Below, one piece after another: positions 36,958 through 45,635 of a stretch of DNA of 64,000 bases. This DNA comes from an uncultured Prevotellaceae bacterium (lineage in GTDB: Bacteria > Bacteroidota > Bacteroidia > Bacteroidales > Bacteroidaceae): positions 30,459-94,458 of the forward strand of contig CACYJV010000013.1 in the NCBI GenBank assembly GCA_902774815.1. Reading direction: 5' to 3'. A model generated the notes under the pieces. That model saw nothing but the letters and a program-made list of their open reading frames with translations, made no database searches and was not told where the DNA came from. The stretch's first letter is position 1, and each line of letters begins with the position of its first letter. The translations under genes were made by a program, and so were the position numbers.

Positions 36958-38295
36958 ATGAATATTACATTTGAGAATGCCGACAAGGTGAATGGGTTGA
37001 TGACCATCACTGTCGAGGAAAACGACTACAAGGAGAATGTCGAGAAGACACTGAAAGACTATCGTAAGAAGGCCAACGTGCCGGGTTTCCGTCCGGGTAT
37101 GGTGCCCATGGGAATGATTAAGCGTATGTACGGCAACGCCGTGAAGATGGACGTCATCAATCGCGTTGTGGGTCAGGAGATGTACAAGTATGTGCAGGAA
37201 AACAAGATCCAGATGCTGGGCGAGCCCCTGCCGCACGAGGGCAACGAGGCTGTTGACATTGAGAAGCCAGCCCCCTACACGTTCCAGTTTGATCTGGCCG
37301 TGGCTCCCGAGATTGACGTGAAGCTGAGTGGTCATGACAAGATTGACTACGTGACAATCGATGTTGACGACAAGCTTATCGACCAGCAGGTGCAGATGTA
37401 TGCTTCGCGTGGCGGCAGCTACCAGAAGGCTGAAGACTACAAGGACAACGATATGCTGAAGGGTGACCTTCGTGAGCTCGACAAGGAAGATGGTATTGTG
37501 CTCGCTGAGGCTATCGTGATGCCAACCTACATCAAGGACGAAGACCAGAAGAAGCTCTTCGAGGGCTCACGTCTGGGCGACATCATCACCTTCAATCCCC
37601 GCAAGGCTTACCAGAGCGACGCTGAGCTGGCTTCGTTCCTGAAGGTCGACAAGGCCGACCTTGGTTTCCACACGGGCGACTTCACCTATCAGATTACCGA
37701 AATCAGCCGTTTCACTCCTGCAGAGGTCAATCAGGAGCTGTTCGACCAGGTCTATGGCAAGGATGCTGTGAAGGACGAGAAAGAGTTCCGTGAGCGCGTG
37801 GCTGCCGAGATTCAGGCTCAGCTGCAGCAGAACAGCGATTGGAAGTTCCTGCAGGACCTGCGTGCACACTGCGAGAAGAAGGCCGGTAAGCTGACATGGC
37901 CCGATGAGCTGCTGAAGCGCATCATGAAGCAGAACAATCAGGACAAGGGCGACGACTATGTGGAGAAGAACTACGAGGGTAGCATCAAGGAGTTGACTTG
38001 GCACCTGATCAAGGAGCAGCTCGTGGCTGCCCACGACATCAAGATCAACGACGACGAGGTTAAGGGTGCCGCTCGCGAGGCTGCCCGTGCCCAGTTCGCC
38101 CAGTATGGCATGTCGAACGTTCCCGATGAGTATCTCGACAACTATGTTCAGGAAATGCTGAAGAAGGAAGACAACGTTCAGGGCTTTGTTGATCGTGCCA
38201 TTGACCAGAAGCTCATCGCCACGATGAAGAACGTCGTGAAGCTGAATGAGAAGAAGGTCTCGCTCGACGAGTTCAATAAGATGATGAGTGAGTAA
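36958..38295 (+). CDS. tig: Trigger factor chaperone
   Basis: A 445-residue trigger factor. The N-terminal ribosome-binding domain carries VPGFRPGMVPMGMIKRMYG, the family signature loop. A degenerate peptidyl-prolyl isomerase domain and a long helical C-terminal arm domain follow (KIDNDEV-like motif present as KINDDEVKGAA). It binds nascent chains at the ribosome exit. The clpP and clpX genes that often follow tig are absent here; a terminator and a convergent gene come next. Confidence 0.95.
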   Translation: MNITFENADKVNGLMTITVEENDYKENVEKTLKDYRKKANVPGFRPGMVPMGMIKRMYGNAVKMDVINRVVGQEMYKYVQENKIQMLGEPLPHEGNEAVDIEKPAPYTFQFDLAVAPEIDVKLSGHDKIDYVTIDVDDKLIDQQVQMYASRGGSYQKAEDYKDNDMLKGDLRELDKEDGIVLAEAIVMPTYIKDEDQKKLFEGSRLGDIITFNPRKAYQSDAELASFLKVDKADLGFHTGDFTYQITEISRFTPAEVNQELFDQVYGKDAVKDEKEFRERVAAEIQAQLQQNSDWKFLQDLRAHCEKKAGKLTWPDELLKRIMKQNNQDKGDDYVEKNYEGSIKELTWHLIKEQLVAAHDIKINDDEVKGAAREAARAQFAQYGMSNVPDEYLDNYVQEMLKKEDNVQGFVDRAIDQKLIATMKNVVKLNEKKVSLDEFNKMMSE

Positions 38296-38323
38296 AAGAA
38301 GCCTCACCCAATCCCAATAAAAG

Positions 38324-38362
38324 CATAAGGAAACCGTCGTCTGACGATTTCCTTATGTTTTT
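38324..38362 (+). terminator. Terminator between tig and the convergent phosphatase gene
   Basis: CATAAGGAAACCGTCG pairs with GACGATTTCCTTATG, followed by TTTTTT. An A-rich left flank would let it work in both directions. Confidence 0.85.
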
Positions 38363-38379
38363 TATAGGCCCCTCCTCCT

Positions 38380-39753
38380 TCATCTTTTATCCTCCATTCG
38401 AACCACTCCCCACTCAGGACCGACGAAGCGGGTGGTGTGACCGGGGAGCAGCTGACCGCTGTGGTCGGTAATGCCCAGCATGAAATTGATGAACCAGTCA
38501 AGGTCTTCCTTGCTGATGCTGGCGCGACTGGCGCCTGGCACGTCGTTGTCGAGGAAAAAGCGGTTCAGATAGTAATAGCTACGTTGCTGCATATCGGTGA
38601 GGGCTATGTTATCGGGTTGCAGCGAGCGTAGCGTACGGAAATAGTTGTAAGACGACGTTGCGATGGTGTTGGCATAGCGGTTGCTATAGTAGTAGGGATG
38701 GATGCCAGTGGTGTTATAGGCGATGGTGCCTTGTTCGTCCATACCCAGCGAAGTCAGTTCGTAGTCTATGGCCACCTGATTGCCACCACTCGCACTAGGC
38801 TGTTCGTCGCAACCTAGCAACGTGAGCAGCGTCATTCCAACGACGCCCGTCCGATCGGCACCCGTACGGCAGTGGAAGTAGACGGGATTGCCCTTTCGCA
38901 CCTGTTGGATTACCCAAGCCACATCGTCGACAGCTGCCGTGTTCGCCGTGGCATCGTATAGCGCGAAGTCGGTGGTGATATTGGCAAACTCGGCATCGCG
39001 CAACGGCGTGTACCCCAGCGTGTAGGCATTGATCTTCTCATCCGTAGGCCATGCGCCTTGTCCAGGTTCAGCCCGCAGGTCGAGGTGGGCTCGAATGCCC
39101 AGCCTATGGAGTTCGTCGATGTCAGCCGTGGGCAGAAAGTAGGTTTGGTGGTTCATATCTTGTCCGCCAAGACTCCCCCCGCGATAGATCCATTCATAGC
39201 GCACGGCATTGCCGCCCCATCCCTTCCAGCCACCCAGGTCGCGGATGTTCCAACTATTGTCGATTCGTATCATGCGCAGCTGTCCTGTTGTCTGGATGGC
39301 ACCACTGGCAAGAAGGTGTTTGCCGTCGGTCACCTTATAATAATAAGTATGTCGTGGCACAAAGTTGCCTAACCTAAAGGAGCCATGCCCGTTGGCAAGT
39401 GCCACCTCGTTGCTCAGCACCACGTGTGTAAAGTGTGGATCGGTGGCCATGGTTACCTCGGCGCGCTTCGATCCTTTCCGGGCAAAGTTGACGGTAAATG
39501 TGTTAGGTTGGTCGTTGCGATAACCGTGATCTAACGCCGTGCTACGCAGCTGCCGAAACACGTCGCTGTCCAAATAGGATGCGCTGCCCTCCTTGAAGGT
39601 GGAACGCGAATGGGCCAACACGTCGGCTGCCGTAGCATTTTCAATGCATACATCCACAACGGCCGATACGGGAGTAGCCGTATTTAATGTAGTCTGGGCG
39701 CAGGAGGTGAGAAGGAGGATAATCCCCACCGCCATTGTTGATAGAGGTTTCAT
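38380..39753 (-). CDS. Secreted tyrosine/serine phosphatase lipoprotein
   Basis: A 457-residue protein from the ATG at 39753; the longer frame to 39828 reads through a palindromic repeat. The lipobox is LLTSC, giving a probable lipoprotein. The N-terminal third is beta-rich (metallophosphatase-like or Ig-like, HTYYYKVTDG). The C-terminal domain has NIRDLGGWKGWGG, an Y_phosphatase3 feature, and the active-site loop HCRTGADRTG with the Cys-x5-Arg pattern. Such enzymes dephosphorylate tyrosine or phosphoinositide-like substrates; the substrate here is unknown. Its start lies 47 bp after the kinase gene stop on the same strand. Confidence 0.88.
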   Translation of the reverse strand: MKPLSTMAVGIILLLTSCAQTTLNTATPVSAVVDVCIENATAADVLAHSRSTFKEGSASYLDSDVFRQLRSTALDHGYRNDQPNTFTVNFARKGSKRAEVTMATDPHFTHVVLSNEVALANGHGSFRLGNFVPRHTYYYKVTDGKHLLASGAIQTTGQLRMIRIDNSWNIRDLGGWKGWGGNAVRYEWIYRGGSLGGQDMNHQTYFLPTADIDELHRLGIRAHLDLRAEPGQGAWPTDEKINAYTLGYTPLRDAEFANITTDFALYDATANTAAVDDVAWVIQQVRKGNPVYFHCRTGADRTGVVGMTLLTLLGCDEQPSASGGNQVAIDYELTSLGMDEQGTIAYNTTGIHPYYYSNRYANTIATSSYNYFRTLRSLQPDNIALTDMQQRSYYYLNRFFLDNDVPGASRASISKEDLDWFINFMLGITDHSGQLLPGHTTRFVGPEWGVVRMEDKR

Positions 39754-39773
39754 GGGTAAGAGTATAAAAAACT

Positions 39774-39792
39774 CCCCTCCCAAAGGGAGGGG
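39774..39792. repeat. Intergenic G/C palindrome (REP-like)
   Basis: CCCCTCCCAAAGGGAGGGG forms a hairpin between the kinase and phosphatase genes. Related words occur near 28911, 48355 and 56330-56430, and inside fkp. Confidence 0.7.
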
Positions 39793-39799
39793 GATGGGT

Positions 39800-41479
39800 T
39801 TAATACTTGAAACTACTTCCACCGACAAACTCGCGCATGATGCTAGTTGGCGGAATTTCCTTGTCGCTTACAGGGATGAAGTAGTGGAGGAACTTCAGCA
39901 GACGATGGGCATCGGTGTATTCAGGACAGTTCTTCGGCACGCTTGCAAGGATGATTTCAGCATGTGGTCGCAATACGGCAAACTCGATGTTGAGAGCCGA
40001 GTTGAACATCACATCGGCCGTTTCCTGATAAGGGAAAATCCATTGGTCTTCAGCCTCGCAGACGTTTCCCCATTGGCTGATGGTCTGCTGGGCGGTGAAG
40101 GCCCCCTTGTTGTAATCGCGAATGATACGACGAAGCAGACGATTGTCGCGCACCGGAATCCAGTTGTGGTCGTCCAGGGAGATGCTGGTGAGTGCCGATA
40201 TGTAGATTTTGAACTTTGCCGAGTCAGGAATGGATTTCGTCAGCAGTGGATTCAGCGCATGGATGCCTTCGATGATCAGTACGGTGTCGTTGGATAGCTT
40301 CAGTTTCTTGCCGTTCCACTCGCGTTTTCCAGTGGTAAAGTTATACTCTGGAACCTCCACACGTTCACCTTTCATCAGGCGCGAGAGGTGGTCTTCGAGC
40401 AGGTGGTATTCAACGGTTTCAATATTGTCGAAATCGTAATCGCCATTGGGCAGTTTGGGCGTGTCCACACGGTTGACGAAGTAGTCGTCGGTCGACACGG
40501 AGTAGGGGCGCAGTCCACATGCCAAGAGTTGCACGGAGAGTCGTTTGCAGAACGTGGTCTTACCCGAGCTGCTCGGACCCGTGATGAGCACCATGCGCAC
40601 GGGATCTTTCTCGCGATGGAAGCGGCGTTCAATTTCTTCGGCTATCTGCACGATTTTCTTCTCCTGCAGGGCTTCGCTGACCTGAATGAGTTCCGAGGCG
40701 TAGCCTTTCAGGATGGCCTTGTTCACGTCGCCGGCGTTTGAAAGTCGCATGATGATGTCCCATCGGGTTTTTTCGGCAAACATCTCGTAGGTCTTCGGCA
40801 TATCCACCTTCTCGGCCAGTCGCGACGGGTCGTTCCAATCGGGCACACGCAGCAGCATACCATCGTGATAAGACTCCAGCCCCCAAACGGTCAGGTAGCT
40901 GGCCGATGGCACCAACGGGCCATAGAAGAAATCGGCCGTATCGCCCAGCATATAGTAGTCGCTGTAGATTTGCCCGCTCGTCTCTAGAAGCTTCACCTTG
41001 TCGGAGAAACCACGCTCGGCAAACACGCGAACGGCTTCCTCTGTGGTGGCCTCATTGCGTCGAAATGGCATGTCGAGGTTGATGATTTCCTGCATGCGCA
41101 CCTTGATGTTCTCAATATCGGTATCGGTCAGAGCCTCGTTGTTGCGCTTCTTGAAATTGCAGTAGTAGCCGCGCGAGATGGTGTGCTCGATGAAGAGTTT
41201 CGAACCAGGGAAGAGATCCTGCGTAGCCTTGTAGAGCACGAAGCAGAGCGAGCGCACATAGGCGCGGTGACCAGGTCCTTCACGTGCATCAAGGAACTCC
41301 ACGTCGCGGTTTTGGAAGAGCCGGAACTTCAGTCCCTGCGCGGTGTTGTTGACCAATGCCGCAACGACGGGGTAGGGCATCTTCAGTTCGTCGGCAAACT
41401 CTTGATAGACGTCGAGGAGTGATGTTCCCTCGGTGAAGCTCTTGGTGATGTTGATGTTCTTACAGCGAATCTGGAGCAT
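39800..41479 (-). CDS. Nucleoside (uridine-like) kinase with N-terminal TGS-type domain
   Basis: A 559-residue protein from the ATG at 41479; the upstream extension overlaps luxS and is not protein-like. The first 65 residues resemble a TGS domain (LLDVYQEFADELKMPYPVVA). A middle region resembles the threonyl-tRNA synthetase second additional domain (FIEHTISRGYYC). The C-terminal P-loop kinase of the phosphoribulokinase/uridine kinase family has GPSSSGKTTFCKRL, STDDYFVNR and VLIIEGIHALNP. It probably phosphorylates a nucleoside or pentose. It lies 14 bp after luxS in the mtnN-luxS direction. Confidence 0.85.
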   Translation of the reverse strand: MLQIRCKNINITKSFTEGTSLLDVYQEFADELKMPYPVVAALVNNTAQGLKFRLFQNRDVEFLDAREGPGHRAYVRSLCFVLYKATQDLFPGSKLFIEHTISRGYYCNFKKRNNEALTDTDIENIKVRMQEIINLDMPFRRNEATTEEAVRVFAERGFSDKVKLLETSGQIYSDYYMLGDTADFFYGPLVPSASYLTVWGLESYHDGMLLRVPDWNDPSRLAEKVDMPKTYEMFAEKTRWDIIMRLSNAGDVNKAILKGYASELIQVSEALQEKKIVQIAEEIERRFHREKDPVRMVLITGPSSSGKTTFCKRLSVQLLACGLRPYSVSTDDYFVNRVDTPKLPNGDYDFDNIETVEYHLLEDHLSRLMKGERVEVPEYNFTTGKREWNGKKLKLSNDTVLIIEGIHALNPLLTKSIPDSAKFKIYISALTSISLDDHNWIPVRDNRLLRRIIRDYNKGAFTAQQTISQWGNVCEAEDQWIFPYQETADVMFNSALNIEFAVLRPHAEIILASVPKNCPEYTDAHRLLKFLHYFIPVSDKEIPPTSIMREFVGGSSFKY

Positions 41480-41493
41480 AGGAAAGGGTGGTT

Positions 41494-42000
41494 TTATGTT
41501 GGGTAATGGAGGTTTTCGGGTTTTATGTTCTCGAGCACTTCTTCGAGGAATCGGCGGGCTTCGAGGCGTGCCATGGGCAGGTCGTGCAGCAGGTAGTTGC
41601 CGCAGTCGCGGGGTGCAGCACCTGGAATGAGTTCGAACTGGCTCTTGTCGGGCTGGTCGAGCCCGTATTCGGCGACAAAGCGGAACGTGCGCTGCATGAG
41701 TGGTACGATGTCTTTCGACTCCAGGTCGCCCCGCACCAGCAGATAGTTGCCCGTCAGGCACCCCATCGGTCCCCAATAGACAATGCGGTCGCGCCACTCA
41801 GGGTCGTTGCGCAGGTAGGTGGCAGCCAGGTGTTCGATGGTATGTATGGCCCCATTGTGCAGGGCCGGTTCGCGGTTGGGTTCCTTCATGCGAATGTCGA
41901 AGGTTGTTACGACCTCGCCGCCTACCGCATCTTTGCGCGATACGTAGATACCGCGTAGCAGGCGGCAGTGGTCGATGGTGAAGGATGGGATTTTGTCCAT
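41494..42000 (-). CDS. luxS: S-ribosylhomocysteine lyase LuxS
   Basis: A 168-residue LuxS. The metal-binding HTIEH motif, the catalytic Cys in GPMGCLTGNYLL, and the N-terminal SFTIDHCRLLRGIYVSRKD are all present. It converts S-ribosylhomocysteine to homocysteine and DPD, the precursor of AI-2. It lies downstream of mtnN on the same strand, and MtnN supplies its substrate. A repeat element of about 155 bp separates the two genes. Confidence 0.97.
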   Translation of the reverse strand: MDKIPSFTIDHCRLLRGIYVSRKDAVGGEVVTTFDIRMKEPNREPALHNGAIHTIEHLAATYLRNDPEWRDRIVYWGPMGCLTGNYLLVRGDLESKDIVPLMQRTFRFVAEYGLDQPDKSQFELIPGAAPRDCGNYLLHDLPMARLEARRFLEEVLENIKPENLHYPT

Positions 42001-42043
42001 TCTGTATAGTTGAGAGTTTAGAGTTTAGAGACAGTTGATAGTT

Positions 42044-42200
42044 TAGAGAGTGAATAGTGAATAGTGAGTAGTGAATAGTTTATGATTTGCTTTTCAGCTG
42101 GCGAATTTGCAATAGAAAGAGTAATCATGAGCTCTTCACTCTTCACTCTTCACTGTTCACTGTTCGCTATTCACTACTCACTCTTCACTCTTCACTATTT
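42044..42200. repeat. Heptamer-flanked repeat element, copy A (between mtnN and luxS)
   Basis: Left flank of TGAATAG-type heptamers (42058-42079), a non-heptamer core (42072-42133, containing TTTATGATTTGCTTTTC and AGAAAGAGTAATCA), and a right flank of TCTTCAC/TATTCAC heptamers (to about 42200). The flanks are inverted relative to each other. The core is almost the same as that of copy B at about 54.3 kb in the opposite orientation. It overlaps the 3' end of mtnN, whose stop is at 42185. Confidence 0.85.
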
Positions 42201-42853
42201 AGCAGTGCCTCAACGTAGGTGCGGGTAGTTTGGAAGGAGAGGTCGGCCACCTCCGCCCAGAAGTTGTGGTATTGCGATGCATCGGTGTCCTGCAATGGGA
42301 TGTCGCTGATGACGCGGAACGAGATGAACGGCACCTGATACGTGTAGCAGGTCTGTGCGATGGCGCACGACTCCATATCTACGGCACGTGCCTCTGGGAA
42401 CAAATCGACGATTTGCTGCATCTTCTCTTTCGAGTCAACAAACCAGTCGCCGGTGACGATGAGCCCCGTCTGTATGGACAGCTCAGGTTTCTCCGCCGCC
42501 AGTTCACGTGCTACGGCGAGCAGCTTCGCATCGGCCTTGTAGCGCGCAGGCATGCCCTGCACCTGTCCGAACTGCGTGTTGTCGTCGATGGCACGTCCGC
42601 AATACACGTCGTGATAGACGAGTTCCTCGCTTGCCACGATGTCCTTCACGTGCAGCCCTTCGCCGTTGCCGCCTGCACAACCACTGGAGATGATGGCGTC
42701 AGGCTGGTGCTGGCGAATCATCTCGGCGGCACCGATGGCAGCATTTACCTTTCCGATACCGCATTTCGCGATGATGTATCGTGGGTCGTTGCCAAACACA
42801 TTGCGAAGTGCCTGCAACTCTTTGTCCATGGCTACGATGATTCCTATATTCAT
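42185..42853 (-). CDS. mtnN: 5'-methylthioadenosine/S-adenosylhomocysteine nucleosidase
   Basis: A 222-residue enzyme. Typical features are MNIGIIVAMDKELQALR, VNAAIGAAEMI, ISSGCAGG, VDMESCAIAQTCY (the purine/ribose binding MES motif) and the catalytic Asp region FRVISDIPLQ. It cleaves S-adenosylhomocysteine to adenine and S-ribosylhomocysteine, feeding LuxS encoded just downstream. Its last coding bases are part of the heptamer repeat element, so the C-terminal residues may be repeat-derived. Confidence 0.95.
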   Translation of the reverse strand: MNIGIIVAMDKELQALRNVFGNDPRYIIAKCGIGKVNAAIGAAEMIRQHQPDAIISSGCAGGNGEGLHVKDIVASEELVYHDVYCGRAIDDNTQFGQVQGMPARYKADAKLLAVARELAAEKPELSIQTGLIVTGDWFVDSKEKMQQIVDLFPEARAVDMESCAIAQTCYTYQVPFISFRVISDIPLQDTDASQYHNFWAEVADLSFQTTRTYVEALLNSEE

Positions 42854-42898
42854 GTTTTTGTCTTGTAAAAAGGTTGGCGTCAGAAGTTAATCGTGCTG

Positions 42899-42906
42899 CA
42901 AAGATA
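42899..42906 (-). promoter_or_regulatory. -7 element for mtnN
   Basis: Reads TATCTTTG followed by CA on the minus strand, about 46 bp before the mtnN start. Confidence 0.6.
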
Positions 42907-42980
42907 CAAAAAAGTTTCGATTTAACAGCTTTCATCTTAAAAATTGAAGGCTTAACTTTTGAACTTTGAACTTTTCTTCG

Positions 42981-42988
42981 TAACTTTG
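42981..42988 (+). promoter_or_regulatory. -7 element for the YfhO-like gene
   Basis: TAACTTTG, 32 bp before the ATG at 43020. Just upstream are TTTGAAC heptamer-type repeats. Confidence 0.55.
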
Positions 42989-43019
42989 TGCGCAAATATA
43001 TAAACGTTTATAGCTATTT

Positions 43020-45575
43020 ATGGAGAAATTGAAGAAGTATCTGCCAGAAGTTCTGGTGGTAGTGTTGTTTGCGTTGATTGCATTCGCTTATTTCATGCCG
43101 GCCGATTTGGAGGGTCGCATCCTCTATCAGCACGATACCTCGGCCGGACGCGGTGCAGGTCAGGAGGCCCTGGAGTATCTGCAGAAGACGGGCGAGCGTA
43201 CTCGTTGGACCAACTCTACGTTCAGTGGTATGCCTACTTATCAGACCTCGCCCTCGTACAACAGCACCAACCTCCTCACGAAAGTCATCAACGCCTACCA
43301 TCTGTGGCTGCCTGACAACGTATGGTACGTGTTTGTCTATCTGCTGGGCTTCTACATCCTGATGCGGGCATTCAACTTCCGGCGCGAGCTGGCCGTTCTT
43401 GGCAGTATTGTGTGGGCATTCTCCAGCTATTTCTTCATCATCATTGCCGCAGGCCATATTTGGAAAGTGTGGGCGCTGGCCTATCTGCCGCCGATGATAG
43501 CCGGTGTGGTGTTGGCCTATCGTGGCAAGTATCTGCTGGGATTCATTGTGACGGCCTTGTTTGCGGCCTTCGAGGTGAACGCTAACCACGTTCAGATGAC
43601 CTATTACTATCTGTTTATCATTGCGTTGATGGTCATCGCCTTCATCATACAAAGCCTCACCAAGCGCTATGCCGAGGCTCATGGCTGGAAGCATGTGCTG
43701 AAGGCAACGGCAGTCTGTCTGGCTGCTGCTGCGGTGGGCATCTGCATGAACATTTCCAATCTTTACCATACGTGGGAGTATTCAAAGGAAACAATGCGCG
43801 GCAAGAGCGAACTCGTAAAGCCCAACACAGGCAACCAGACCTCGAGCGGCCTCGAGCGCGACTATATCACGCAGTGGTCGTATGGCATCGGCGAGACTTG
43901 GACGCTGCTCGTGCCCAACACAAAGGGCGGTGCCTCGGTGCCTATGGCACTGAACCAAAAAGCCATGAAGAAGGCTGACCCCAACTACCTGCCCATCTAT
44001 CAGCAGATAGGCCAGTATTGGGGCGAACAGCCCATGACCAGTGGTCCCGTCTATGTGGGTGCCTTCGTACTGATGCTGTTCGTGCTTGGCTTGCTAGTGG
44101 TCAAGGGTCCCATGAAGTGGGCCCTGCTGGCTGCCACCATCCTCTCCATCATGCTCTCGTGGGGTAAGAACTTCATGGGGCTGACCGACTTCTTCATCGA
44201 TCACGTGCCAATGTATGCCAAGTTCCGCACGGTGGCCTCCATCCTTGTCATCGCTGAATTTACGATACCCTTGCTGGCTATGATGGCACTGGGCAAGGTG
44301 CTTGGCAACGACTGGTGGGGTAAGGCCTCCTCGGGCGTTCAAGGTTCAAAGGTTCAAGGTTCAAGTTCGAAGTACACCAAGGCTGTGCTCATCAGCTATG
44401 CGCTGACGGCTGGCTTCTGCGTGCTCTTTGCACTGATGCCCACAATGTTCTTCAGCGACTTCGTGTCGTCGCAGGAAATGAATGCGCTGTCGCAGTGGCC
44501 TGCCGACCAGCTTAACCCGCTGCTTGCCAACCTGCGTGCCGTGCGCCAAGGCATCTTCACGTCTGACTGCTGGCGTTCGTTCTTCGTCATTACCATAGGC
44601 ACGGCCCTGTTGCTTTGGGCTATGCGTAGCAAGCAGAAGAGCTCGCAACTCTATGCTGTCTGTGGCATTGCGCTGCTTTGTCTCATCGATATGTGGACCG
44701 TGAACAAGCGCTATCTGAACGATTCGATGTTCGTCGAGAAGAGCGCCCGTGAGATGCCGCAGCAGATGACCAACACCGATAAGATGATTCTCGAGGACCA
44801 GAGCCTTGACTATCGTGTGCTAAACCTGGCTTCCAACACGTTCAACGAGAACGAAACCAGCTACTATCACAAGTCCATTGGCGGCTATCACGCAGCCAAG
44901 CTGCGCCGCTATCAGGAGATGATCGAGGCCTACATCGCCCCCGAAATGCAGAAGCTCATGCCCGCCATTGCCGAAGCACAGGGCGACATGACGCAGGTGG
45001 CTGGCGACAGCATCTATCCCGTGCTGAACATGCTCAACATGAAATATGTCATCATGCCGCTGCAGGGCGGACAGACGGTGCCCATCATGAATCCCTATGC
45101 CTATGGCAACGCATGGTTTGTTGACCGTCTGACTTATGCGCAGAATGCCAACGAGGAGATTGACCGCGTAGGCAAGATTGACCTGCGTCACGAAGCTGTT
45201 GCTGATGCAAAATTCCGTGAACAGCTGGGCGAAGCTCAGTTGCAGGACACCGCCTCGGTGGTCACGCTCACTGCCTACGAACCCAACGAGTTGGCTTACG
45301 ATGTCCGCTCGGGCAAGGGTGGCGTCGTGGTGTTCTCAGAGATTTACTATCCCGGCTGGACCGCCACCGTCGATGGGCAGCCTGCCGAGTTGGGCCGCGT
45401 CAACTACATTCTTCGCGCCATGAACCTGACGCCAGGCGAGCACAAGGTCGTGCTGACGTTCAAGCCGAAGTCCATCCATCGCACCGAGAGCATCGCCTAT
45501 GCTGCCTCGGCCCTGCTACTTTTGGTGGTCGTCGGCGGCATCGTGGTGGCCCTGCGCAAGAAAGATGAACAGTAA
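43020..45575 (+). CDS. YfhO-family polytopic membrane protein
   Basis: An 851-residue protein with about 12 or more membrane spans. The N-terminal EEWTNSTFSGMPTYQ-type motif is seen as TRWTNSTFSGMPTYQ, and GAFVLMLFVLGLLVV and related hydrophobic segments follow. The C-terminal part is a soluble beta domain (VVVFSEIYYPGWTATVDGQ) typical of YfhO proteins. From the family, these are GT-C-like proteins thought to glycosylate envelope polymers; no function is proven here. A short insert around residue 440 (GVQGSKVQGSSSKY) is encoded by GTTCAAG repeats. Confidence 0.88.
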   Translation: MEKLKKYLPEVLVVVLFALIAFAYFMPADLEGRILYQHDTSAGRGAGQEALEYLQKTGERTRWTNSTFSGMPTYQTSPSYNSTNLLTKVINAYHLWLPDNVWYVFVYLLGFYILMRAFNFRRELAVLGSIVWAFSSYFFIIIAAGHIWKVWALAYLPPMIAGVVLAYRGKYLLGFIVTALFAAFEVNANHVQMTYYYLFIIALMVIAFIIQSLTKRYAEAHGWKHVLKATAVCLAAAAVGICMNISNLYHTWEYSKETMRGKSELVKPNTGNQTSSGLERDYITQWSYGIGETWTLLVPNTKGGASVPMALNQKAMKKADPNYLPIYQQIGQYWGEQPMTSGPVYVGAFVLMLFVLGLLVVKGPMKWALLAATILSIMLSWGKNFMGLTDFFIDHVPMYAKFRTVASILVIAEFTIPLLAMMALGKVLGNDWWGKASSGVQGSKVQGSSSKYTKAVLISYALTAGFCVLFALMPTMFFSDFVSSQEMNALSQWPADQLNPLLANLRAVRQGIFTSDCWRSFFVITIGTALLLWAMRSKQKSSQLYAVCGIALLCLIDMWTVNKRYLNDSMFVEKSAREMPQQMTNTDKMILEDQSLDYRVLNLASNTFNENETSYYHKSIGGYHAAKLRRYQEMIEAYIAPEMQKLMPAIAEAQGDMTQVAGDSIYPVLNMLNMKYVIMPLQGGQTVPIMNPYAYGNAWFVDRLTYAQNANEEIDRVGKIDLRHEAVADAKFREQLGEAQLQDTASVVTLTAYEPNELAYDVRSGKGGVVVFSEIYYPGWTATVDGQPAELGRVNYILRAMNLTPGEHKVVLTFKPKSIHRTESIAYAASALLLLVVVGGIVVALRKKDEQ

Positions 45576-45635
45576 AAACCTATTCAGTCAAGATGAACAG
45601 TAAAACCGATTCTATCACCAAAAACTATATGACCT

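Noticed and set aside
41480-41797. Longer N-terminus of the nucleoside kinase
   Set aside because: It overlaps luxS and reads as Arg/Pro-rich out-of-frame sequence.
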